DNA from: Bacteroidaceae bacterium
Lineage (GTDB): Bacteria; Bacteroidota; Bacteroidia; Bacteroidales; Bacteroidaceae
Reading direction: 5' to 3'
Length of the DNA stretch: 64,000 nucleotides
NCBI GenBank assembly: GCA_016286165.1
Contig: JAEESE010000001.1
Location: 62,001-126,000, forward strand
In this document: positions 45,501 to 52,281 of the stretch, piece after piece
Position numbering within the stretch: position 1 is the first letter of the stretch
How the letters are laid out: every line of letters begins with the position of its first letter
Translations under genes and position numbers: made by a program
Notes under the pieces: model-generated
Told to the model about the DNA's origin: nothing
Seen by the model: only the letters and a program-made list of their open reading frames with translations
Database searches by the model: none

Positions 45501-48500
45501 TACTCTGAACAGGCATCACGCACCTATCGATTCATGCTCTCGCCCGACAGCATACGCCTGATACGTTACAACGTAGATCAGGTGGAAGCAGACAAGCCGA
45601 AGAGTGAGTTTGACGAGAAGGTGACTTACACCACTAAAGACCATGAGTTGTTCAAGGTAGCTTCAGGTACCCTTGATATCAACAAGCTTTATGCCCTCAA
45701 GCTTTCGGGTTATGCTCAGGAGTGGCGCGACGGCGAATGGGGCGACCCGTTCTTCAACGATTCCACTACAGGTAATGTGGACAAGCGCGTCAAGTGGTAC
45801 CAGACTCAGTACTACTACTTCCGCACAGATCCCAAAGCCCCCGACTTCGAGAAGGATGTGAAGCTCTTCAATACTGATTACGAAGATGACATCAAACGTC
45901 CGACGATGGCTCTGGCACGCCTGCGTAAGGTCTACGAGAACTACGATGACGTCAACAATCCCGTTTCGCTGCGAATAGAGGTCAGCCGCAACGGAAGCAC
46001 CGGCTGGGAATCGCCATCCAAGATCATACATAATATGGCAGAGCAGCAGAAGTACGACGCTGCCGTGGCCAAGCGCGATGAAGCCTATGAAAAGGCTTAC
46101 AAGGAAGCAATGGCAGAGTATGAGCGGAAGATGGAGCAGTACAACAAGGTCAAGGAAGCAGCCCACAATGAATGGGTGGCCGCCGTCTTCGAGCCTTGGA
46201 TGAATGAGCATTATGCCGGTTGGAAGGACTGGGACTTCATAGTCCGTGTGAAGGAATACAAGGATAAGCCACCAGTGGTAGAAGCTGAAATACCTGATGA
46301 ACCTCATATAGTGCTGCCTCCAAAATACGAGGATAAGATCAAAGACCTTATCGTAGATGAAGCCAAAGAAAAGGCCGAAGTGGGCAAGATAAAGGACATC
46401 ATCGACGGCCAGCTTGGCAGCGTAATAGACGATGTAGTAGATCAAGGTAACAATATCAACAATAATACTATCTTGCCCAGCGATACACAAAGAAATCCCG
46501 GCGGTTCCAAGCTTCCTGTTACAGATGTTGTCACGACGCCTGGTGTTAACCAAATTGATGATAAGTTGACAATCCCTGTGAATAATATCATAGCAACAGG
46601 CGGGGATTTCAACAGCGCCACCATTTACGTTCCAAACAAGACCGCTCAAGTTACGGGAACGAATGTAATCGTCAACAACAGCAACATCAACAATAGCACT
46701 AACGTCAACACCAGCAACGTTATCACCAACGTAAATACTAACATTACTAACGTTAACACGAATGTCAACACGAATGTCAACATAGACAGTAGAGTCGGTA
46801 ATTCTGTCAGACAGACAACATCTACACTGCGCCGCTCACCTGGGCCGCGTGCTGATATCGACATATATATGCCTGATACCGTTACAACACGTAAGGCACA
46901 AGCTACTACCATCAATAGAGTTACGACTACGAAGGCCACCACTACTCCCACAAGAACAGCAACCGCTACGCAGACAACGACAAATACTGCCACGCAAATT
47001 GTTAAGCAAGCGGATCTGAATACTACGGGCCAAAAAGTACTGGAAGGCACTGTGGTAACGTCTAACCAAAATACTGCCATCAAAGCAGGCAAGGTTAGCA
47101 CATCTGAAGCAACTTCTACAAGCGAGAAAATACTGGAAGGCGCCGTGATAATGCATACTACTGACCAGTCTGACTCTGATGACTACACAGTCCAGAGATT
47201 GCCTGGACGTGTTGCAGCTGTAACCGGTTCGAACACAGGACTTGTAATTAAGGAAAAACTCAATGAGTCTGATATTCAAGGAATAGCATTGGCAGGCACC
47301 TACACTCCAATGCAGAGTGTATACAAGATCTACAACCACTACAATCCTGCTTATGGCGACAAGAGTGTCAACGGCCCGCAACATATAGTAATATATGTAG
47401 ACGAGAACGGCAACGAAGAAACTGTCTTCCACAGCTTCACCAAGGCCGGACAACCCTACGTGGAACTGCAGAATGGTTTCGTCACTGCCAGTCTGGATAT
47501 CACATCAGAGCAGTGGACATTCCTCGACGACCACGACGTGCCAGAGTTCTTCTACGATGACCCGGCCAATCCGATGCCCGTGCCGCCCACTTATGGCGAT
47601 ACCGAAGGCATGAACCTGCCTACTGTCAACAAGCCCGACTACCAGCGTGATATGGATTCGAAGACGTTCCGCATACCCATTGACGAGTACACGTATACTG
47701 GCACTCAGCCTGGCGACTTCATATTCTTACGCACCAAGAACGATGTCGATATCTCATTCCTTGAACAAGTGAAAAAGCTTGGCTACAACTGGATGCGAAT
47801 ATCTGTAAACCGCGTGCACAAGAAAGCCTTCGATGACCTGCTCAACCACACAGACTCCGTCATTGCCGAGTACATAGGCCATCAGGCTGAGAAACTCGAT
47901 GAGGTGATGGGCGACAGCGAGCGTCAAGGATATGACAGCAAAGCATCCATGGGCAAGGGTTACAACGAGAACAACTTCCTGGCTGCCGACGGTTCTATGA
48001 ATATGGACGCCTACCTCAACTCATACATCGGCGAACTTGAGAACGACACCAAGGTCGACAGTATACTGTTGCAGAAGATACGCAGTAACATCGACCTCAA
48101 GGACTTCTCAGAATGCCTCTACTCTAAGGTGTTCGTAATGCCTAAGTACAAGAACTTCAAAGCTCACTATACTGCCGAATCGGGCGATGTCCAAGGACCG
48201 TATGTACGCCACCACCTCATGGAGATAACATGGTCTAAGACACCATCGTCGACGGACAAGGCTATCGTTGAGAACAAGGAATGGATGGGAGATCCGTACC
48301 TCGCCCTTGGTTATTGGTCCAAATGGGCTATGATAGGAGGTGCGCCGCCATTAGGCGCAGAAGACTTCCCCGGCCTGCAACTCGAGATGGACAAATCGAA
48401 CTACCGCACTTCCAATCACCATAAATATACCACTGGCGGACATCTCCTGCCAAGCGGCAATGGGTCAGAGCTAGTTAAGTTCAGAAAGTTCTTCTCGCCA

Positions 48501-49283
48501 GCCATGTTCTATAACGACGACCGCGACGACAACCATCGTTACGGCGATAGTGGTAATAACTTCACAACACAGAATTTCCTCACAAGAACTGATGCCCAGC
48601 AATTCTTCACGGGGCTCATCTATGCCGACTGTCGACTGGCTGCCGCCATCCGCAATGCAGCCTACGACATTGCCGCCTTGGCTCGCATCAGCGAAAATAA
48701 CCGCATTTATTCGACGGAGGAAGTGTACAATAAGATTGAGAAGAATCACGCCTACACGGCCGTCAATATCGACGACTATTTCAGCTACACTTACACCAAT
48801 CGGTCGTCGCGGACACTCATCTTCAACAACAAAGCCACGTTCGTTTGCCTCAACATTCCCATCATGATCTATGGCGACTACAATCTATGGAACCGCACAG
48901 GTCCTATATACGATAATGCCATTAAACAAGGTTCCATCTATGGCCACCACGACTACGGCGTAATATATAATCATCCAGAGATCAGCTGGCGTCTCGAGCG
49001 CAACATAGCTCATCAGGTGTGCGTGGACAACTGCCTGCAGGACGGCACCTTCACACGAACTACTGCCGCCTCGTTGGCCGCCCGAATTAAATCGCTCAAG
49101 CTGCAGAGCTACCGTCTCAATGCCTTCCACACCAAGCAAACTTCCGAGGACTATATCTATGATGTTTGCCTGCAGAAGAACGCAGGCGACCAGTACGAAC
49201 TCAAGGTGGACCTCGAGACTTTCGATGCACCGTTCAGTGCCGACAACGCCAAAGATTTTGATTTCACAATACCCATTAAATAA
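39573..49283 (+). CDS. Giant 3236-aa secreted surface protein (TANFOR/Fn3-like N-terminus)
   Basis: Signal peptide (KLQRYILMFIIAMATALTAWA), then about 150 residues starting VTVTVAPIQYVLPPHLGNYL with LPEGTYEARLMAYKYDP. An Fn3-like unit follows (VPLFTWTNPYNNCGLIGN). This layout resembles the large flavobacterial TANFOR/Fn3 proteins (tentative). An Asp-rich stretch lies near 405 (TDDDDEDDEEY) and a Gly/Ser/Asn linker near 1320-1345. The central part is repeated beta-rich sequence. Near 2155-2215 there is an Ala/Glu/Lys coiled-coil-like helix (QQKYDAAVAKRDEAYEKAYK), and near 2360-2410 an Asn/Thr-rich run. The C-terminus has no T9SS-type end. No stop or frameshift interrupts 9.7 kb. Confidence 0.85.
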   Translation: MKLQRYILMFIIAMATALTAWAQEAVTVTVAPIQYVLPPHLGNYLENPGKYFTLTLKNNTEQTQFVYMGMQIDQIMPQPDLHVITPPARMPQVPFTINPGDTKVLNPVEMRTMFNHLAMSDISVSGEVKNGLLPEGTYEARLMAYKYDPALTSPYPLSNPLSGHCTFQICYLSDAPQFMEPFMNVAEQIAASTGDIATGDLTSRGNTAATTTIRSATGGIPLPNAPTIKPSTGVTINTTGISVGGTSMPTNIDYGSDLASLSVATLKKEVPLFTWTNPYNNCGLIGNNVTYTLTIKEMMPGQSPYEAMDYGAVVYEKPGLMVTQCLLPESALQRMYSNIVYVAQLKAECSSVDGAFNYMAFKNDGKSEIKLFRLGSISGPTTRIINPPGGGGSGTGTGIGTGTDDDDEDDEEYVALFGKGGSRDSLNADSLYTFRNPTITSPTFLEGVARKLFINDDMSVEWRDVWHLGGEGMKPDTLNFEYEVQIFNGHTNANLEETLKGEPFYTQRLNTNKDDIKWDKIKNFVQKGDYLVLRVKPVCLNKKASVAFVGDDLNVKDFVMTEHLYRTLLNCDDNVAVSNKQPTTKSANELKNTTVTIGQYQLTLDGDLSGNGQNGFTGTGHVEWNPLGLRAMVAVKFTNLKINTEGVVYEGIAKSYPGNDLPGIESVQEIFSEWGVDNIMADTEIPYSEVVKTVAMDQAQDIAEKYNLNTYYTYIKTYGKSLQDGDLGNLHLPISVSDAYNGSPVDIQIEEMQFRPTFATMNLIGEMELPESYGADNDILILGAPFLCISPDRFLPETGNLCLLGDFKFKDPKSGFDIKFKATNDLREPVDGCFVSWKDDKFHALQLHAEMGIPNLLKDVDGEAMEGQKPILTVRTTIDDWEHWRASGSMDAFQVEDLPGYTFRPGTVLIDHHPGENDPLMSMPKGYDKALGNINSDEEWQGLYMRDLYVSIPDFIESKSAANSKVTNTADGTEAEVKVEEGRITFQLDHLYIDLFNEKSNGLFTCKANLNTEKVLTASTNSLGGWGISLDAIYVDMLQSNFIEAGFRGKFSIPLLKDKEGNRAQIAYKAYIPSSDKAGKRMYCFETSQEVDVMMDFFLAEATFDPNQTYFFVEKPENEDTRVELCLSGEITVDSRIAESETIKKATSIGFKLPKIEFSHMRLANCPRWKSKGSDLQAAAYEKWLKDVGKDSDTEMSDNESVYFDIGKWGHASPKKKVGGLDFNLNWPSLNLSRIAKGEVGLQLGGDLMLLDGALSFGGKFTVWAKLDWSDKSISYSDTSFDEFRINADHSAMAGIKITGSLIDNSSFFKAAEALVGDSGGGSGNSGNSGSSGSSGNSGNSEGTSVSEEVSNYVSGDVEAAKAAYQAASETIKKLKGFRGDLQFTLPGGLFSFKASGAYAETAKTASEISYEQDKRWAKMEDLPENKRTNDDGTVVTSANQIKVDETYTYAFLEIAVGSKALSAIQPIGITELSGGFYMNCRKKDLGVSFSSDNVVPQYGMVGGMIGIGLSCIDEHTITADGDLTVFYDMFHKRLSTIRIKAGIHAINGDNPKNGLINANATITYEDTNEKQYFEVDVTADMKADMDDALSEFVGSDYVKSLKEFSRTSLEEMGEEEGRNTESSEEEKNEKKKEGESKGHLSAGVYINVNFKITWKDKGKTLTNSKGKNQPKWHVYVGKPMPEKERCRITFIDFALGKKSDAFAMWATIYADAYLCLGNELPIDDLPPIPEEISDYLGITNSNLNQGKEKDLNAEMETSRTKQFSTFKPDGNEGGIMFGAKVYGDMGLNAGIVYARTTAIAGFDVMLMKLKQGTKCIGGGLAGKNGWYGMGQVYALLKGEIGLNIDMWLFSGHIPLIDVGMGALLKAGMPNPSWFYGKAKAHYRLLGGLIRGSTSVQLKAGEVCTPEFGNPLDDIEIFNEVQPGSDNQSTGWNKDNVIEATVYPSFTTNMEMETPLRLLDENKAYAMADFDEELEKYSEQASRTYRFMLSPDSIRLIRYNVDQVEADKPKSEFDEKVTYTTKDHELFKVASGTLDINKLYALKLSGYAQEWRDGEWGDPFFNDSTTGNVDKRVKWYQTQYYYFRTDPKAPDFEKDVKLFNTDYEDDIKRPTMALARLRKVYENYDDVNNPVSLRIEVSRNGSTGWESPSKIIHNMAEQQKYDAAVAKRDEAYEKAYKEAMAEYERKMEQYNKVKEAAHNEWVAAVFEPWMNEHYAGWKDWDFIVRVKEYKDKPPVVEAEIPDEPHIVLPPKYEDKIKDLIVDEAKEKAEVGKIKDIIDGQLGSVIDDVVDQGNNINNNTILPSDTQRNPGGSKLPVTDVVTTPGVNQIDDKLTIPVNNIIATGGDFNSATIYVPNKTAQVTGTNVIVNNSNINNSTNVNTSNVITNVNTNITNVNTNVNTNVNIDSRVGNSVRQTTSTLRRSPGPRADIDIYMPDTVTTRKAQATTINRVTTTKATTTPTRTATATQTTTNTATQIVKQADLNTTGQKVLEGTVVTSNQNTAIKAGKVSTSEATSTSEKILEGAVIMHTTDQSDSDDYTVQRLPGRVAAVTGSNTGLVIKEKLNESDIQGIALAGTYTPMQSVYKIYNHYNPAYGDKSVNGPQHIVIYVDENGNEETVFHSFTKAGQPYVELQNGFVTASLDITSEQWTFLDDHDVPEFFYDDPANPMPVPPTYGDTEGMNLPTVNKPDYQRDMDSKTFRIPIDEYTYTGTQPGDFIFLRTKNDVDISFLEQVKKLGYNWMRISVNRVHKKAFDDLLNHTDSVIAEYIGHQAEKLDEVMGDSERQGYDSKASMGKGYNENNFLAADGSMNMDAYLNSYIGELENDTKVDSILLQKIRSNIDLKDFSECLYSKVFVMPKYKNFKAHYTAESGDVQGPYVRHHLMEITWSKTPSSTDKAIVENKEWMGDPYLALGYWSKWAMIGGAPPLGAEDFPGLQLEMDKSNYRTSNHHKYTTGGHLLPSGNGSELVKFRKFFSPAMFYNDDRDDNHRYGDSGNNFTTQNFLTRTDAQQFFTGLIYADCRLAAAIRNAAYDIAALARISENNRIYSTEEVYNKIEKNHAYTAVNIDDYFSYTYTNRSSRTLIFNNKATFVCLNIPIMIYGDYNLWNRTGPIYDNAIKQGSIYGHHDYGVIYNHPEISWRLERNIAHQVCVDNCLQDGTFTRTTAASLAARIKSLKLQSYRLNAFHTKQTSEDYIYDVCLQKNAGDQYELKVDLETFDAPFSADNAKDFDFTIPIK

Positions 49284-49355
49284 CGCATCAAGGATTCGAT
49301 TGAAAGAGAAGTCCATTAACTCTCAACTAAGCGGAACTTGCACAACAGAAATATA

Positions 49356-51521
49356 ATGAACAAGATACTGAAGATAGTCCTTTGCTGCCTCGGAGCCATG
49401 CTGCCGCTAACATCAAGCGCGCAGACGACTTCAGACGCCTCGACAGCAGCGGCCTCCACCTCGAAGCCAGACCGCCACTGGTTCAACATCAAGGTGCTGG
49501 CCCGTGCCTATGGCGACAGCGTTGTAGTGCGCTGGGCTCCCGATGAGTATATCCCATGGAAATACCTTAATGCTTATGGCTACCAAGTGGTACGTTTAGA
49601 TCGACAGACCTACGACGCTGATACTCTGGCCGCCAACGTTCATCCCATACGCAGAGCGGAGTTCCAGAGGCGCTTCGCAGAGAACGATTCGCTTGCTGGC
49701 GCTGCCGTGCAACTCATCTTCGGACGTGGCACACGCATGAATGAGACACAGGCCGAGCCGGGCACACCGGGTTCTATCATAGAACTCAGCGAGGAGCAAG
49801 CCACCCTCTTCGGTTTCGGAATGCTCATTGCAGAGTTGCGCCCGGACTTAGCCGAGGCTATGGGCCTTATGTATGTCGACCGCACGGCCCGTCGAGGTGC
49901 CAAGTATGACTATATAGTAAGACCTCTTGTGCCCGACAGCGTGTTGCCCGTGTATCAGGGAGCAGCCTTCGGCATCATCAACGAGCCTTCGCAACCGGAC
50001 AACTACATCACAGAAATCACCGATTCTATCAGGCCACCTCGGGCCATAGAACTCTTCTGGCCATACGACAAGCACACCGTCTTCGACATAGAACGACGCG
50101 ACAACGAGCGTGGCGAATGGCGCACACTTAACCAACGCCCATACCTGCCCACTCAAATGGACGAAGATCTGACAGGCATGAACAGATACCTCGACGAAGA
50201 TCTCGACACAGGTATCTACGAATACCGAATACGCGCGTACGACACCTTCGGCCAGCGGACAAACCCATCGGCTGTACATCGCGTAGAACTGAAGGACCTT
50301 GTGCCGCCGTCAATACCTGTGCTGACGCTGATTGAAATCGAGCGCCCCGACTCGGCTGTACTTGCCCGCCTCCACTGGCGCAAGGACACATTGGAGCAAG
50401 ACCTCGCAGGGTACGTGCCTCTCTACTACAACGAGCGTATGACCTTAGGCACCTGGCTTCCACTCACAAGTAGCCTTCTCGCGCCCACCGACACAGTGTG
50501 CATGGTAAATGTAACAGGCCTCTCAACGGGCCACATAGTCATCGCCGCCTACGACAGCAATGGCAACATCGCACACTCTGTTCCAATGCTCATTCGTATC
50601 TCCGATGTCAAGCCGCCTCAGACACCCACGGGTCTGAAGGCTCTCGTCTCCCCCACTGGTCGCGTCACCCTGCGCTGGCAACCTTCGCCCGACAACGACA
50701 TCATGGAATACTCTATCTGGAAGGCTAACGCCCTCGACCACGTCTTCGGGCGTATCTCTCCTACTGATATGCGCGACACCCTCTTCGTTGACAGCATCTC
50801 AGTGCGAGCTAACCAGAAATACATATATTACAAGGTCATGGCCACTGACTTCAGCGGCAACAGCTCTGAGCTCTCAGAAGCCGTGGCTGTGCCCATACCA
50901 GATCTCACACGGCCACAGTTCTGCCGCGCCGACAGCATTTACATGGACGAAGACTGCATTCGCATCTGGTGGGTAGGATCGCCTGAAGCCAGTGTCAAGA
51001 CGCACCGCGTGCTGCGCCGACTCAAGGGGCAGGAGCAGTGGACGCTTCTGGCTATCGTCGACGCCGACTCACTCGGCCCCGACCATCGTTTCCTGATGGA
51101 GGACCGTCCGCCCTACGTACAGGACCGCCGCTACTACTACGCAGTAGAGTCGCTAAGCCGAATGGGCATCTCATCAGGTCTCAGTTTGCAGCAGTCTTTC
51201 CTCTTCCGCGGGCCACAGGTGATTGATATCGACCTCAAGCTACACGGCGCATTCAATAGTTCCACAGGTGATACTCGCCTGACGTGGGACACTGGCGGCG
51301 TGCCTACTGATGCCGACTACTATTATGTCGTCTATCGCAAAGGACCTGCAGACAAGGACTTCCGATTCATGACTTCTGCCAACCCCAGCGAGCCACTCTA
51401 CTCCGACGGCCTCCTCCGTCCCGGTCAGCAAGCCGACTATTATGTCAAGATACGCTTCCGCGACGGACGTGTCAGCACTCCATCAAACACCGTCACTGTC
51501 TCCGCTCCTGCGAACAAGTAA
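49356..51521 (+). CDS. Exported Fn3-type protein of the surface locus
   Basis: A 721-residue protein. I use the ATG at 49356 (MNKILKIVLCCLGAMLPLTSSAQ) rather than the upstream TTG, because it yields a clean signal peptide. It contains several Fn3-like units: IELFWPYDKHTVFDIERRD near 240, a proline-led unit at PPSIPVLTLIEIERP, a third at PPQTPTGLKALVSPTGRVTL, and a fourth near 540 (TRPQFCRADSIYMDEDCIRIWW). The spacing suits a string of Ig-like domains. It starts 72 bp after the giant gene and probably binds or displays it; this is inference from position. No catalytic motif was seen. Confidence 0.82.
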   Translation: MNKILKIVLCCLGAMLPLTSSAQTTSDASTAAASTSKPDRHWFNIKVLARAYGDSVVVRWAPDEYIPWKYLNAYGYQVVRLDRQTYDADTLAANVHPIRRAEFQRRFAENDSLAGAAVQLIFGRGTRMNETQAEPGTPGSIIELSEEQATLFGFGMLIAELRPDLAEAMGLMYVDRTARRGAKYDYIVRPLVPDSVLPVYQGAAFGIINEPSQPDNYITEITDSIRPPRAIELFWPYDKHTVFDIERRDNERGEWRTLNQRPYLPTQMDEDLTGMNRYLDEDLDTGIYEYRIRAYDTFGQRTNPSAVHRVELKDLVPPSIPVLTLIEIERPDSAVLARLHWRKDTLEQDLAGYVPLYYNERMTLGTWLPLTSSLLAPTDTVCMVNVTGLSTGHIVIAAYDSNGNIAHSVPMLIRISDVKPPQTPTGLKALVSPTGRVTLRWQPSPDNDIMEYSIWKANALDHVFGRISPTDMRDTLFVDSISVRANQKYIYYKVMATDFSGNSSELSEAVAVPIPDLTRPQFCRADSIYMDEDCIRIWWVGSPEASVKTHRVLRRLKGQEQWTLLAIVDADSLGPDHRFLMEDRPPYVQDRRYYYAVESLSRMGISSGLSLQQSFLFRGPQVIDIDLKLHGAFNSSTGDTRLTWDTGGVPTDADYYYVVYRKGPADKDFRFMTSANPSEPLYSDGLLRPGQQADYYVKIRFRDGRVSTPSNTVTVSAPANK

Positions 51522-51561
51522 ACGCCAAGTGGTTAATATCCATAATCGAAGCATCTGCAAT

Positions 51562-52254
51562 ATGCGAAACCACTCATACATAATCCACAGAGTTGTCGTC
51601 ATAGCCTGCATGGCCATGGCTCTCACCTCATGTGCCGACCTCTTCGACATGGACGATGCAATAGTGCCGAGAGAGATGACGCTAGAGACGCATGCTGTGA
51701 CTCTCATGCTAGGCGATTCCTGTGTCATAAAGCCCACCTTCACCCCTGACTCGCTCTCTAACAACGTCGTCTATTGGATGTCGATGGATCCCGAGATTGC
51801 CTCTTTCGTTTCGGGCGATACCCTCGTAGGGCTCTCGATAGGCACCACCAAGGCTTTGGCTATCAGCGTCACCGACTACAATCAGATAGATACCTGTGCC
51901 GTAGAGGTCATAGACAGATGGCAGTTGCCCGACGAGGACTTTCCACATGAAACCATAGTCTATGCCAACGTGCTCATCCACGGCCAGCCGCCAACCGACG
52001 ATGACATCATAGCAGCCTTCTACGAAGGTGAAGTCCGTGGCATAGGACAGATCTTTGAGATGCGCGGACACAGCGTCATGCGAATACGTATTGCAGGCGA
52101 TTTCGTGGACGACGACGAGCTAGACCAGCAGAGCGTTGCCTTCCGCTGTTTCCGCCGCAGCCACCACGAACTGCTCACCTTCCCACAGTGGATCTTTTTC
52201 GACGGCGAGAGCCATGGAACACCATCAGAGCCGCTACAACTGCAGATACCATAA
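51562..52254 (+). CDS. Surface lipoprotein with BIG2-like and IGAF-type domains
   Basis: A 230-residue protein. I start at 51562, since MRNHSYIIHRVVVIACMAMALTS-C gives an SPII signal with Cys24; a longer ORF overlaps the previous gene's end. Residues about 35-125 resemble a BIG2 Ig-like domain (TLETHAVTLMLGDSCVIKPT; STKDPE-like VYWMSMDPEIASF). Residues about 135-230 carry IAAFYEGEVRGIGQ, matching the IGAF...DECRG domain found twice in the first protein of the locus. The shared domain supports a common role. It starts 40 bp after the Fn3-type gene. Confidence 0.8.
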   Translation: MRNHSYIIHRVVVIACMAMALTSCADLFDMDDAIVPREMTLETHAVTLMLGDSCVIKPTFTPDSLSNNVVYWMSMDPEIASFVSGDTLVGLSIGTTKALAISVTDYNQIDTCAVEVIDRWQLPDEDFPHETIVYANVLIHGQPPTDDDIIAAFYEGEVRGIGQIFEMRGHSVMRIRIAGDFVDDDELDQQSVAFRCFRRSHHELLTFPQWIFFDGESHGTPSEPLQLQIP

Positions 52255-52281
52255 GCCAACCACTACCATACGTCCGTCATC

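Noticed and set aside
45663..46649. 328-codon minus-strand ORF inside the giant gene
   Set aside because: An antisense shadow of the coding frame, including the low-complexity region.
39573..49283. Several adjacent genes misread as one 9.7-kb frame
   Set aside because: One signal peptide at the start, no internal stop, no internal signal peptide and even domain-like texture support a single giant gene.
49338..49355. Upstream TTG start for the Fn3-type protein
   Set aside because: The ATG at 49356 directly gives a normal signal peptide.
51442..51561. Upstream start for the small surface lipoprotein overlapping the previous gene
   Set aside because: The longer form would bury the lipoprotein signal 40 residues inside; the ATG at 51562 places Cys24 correctly.
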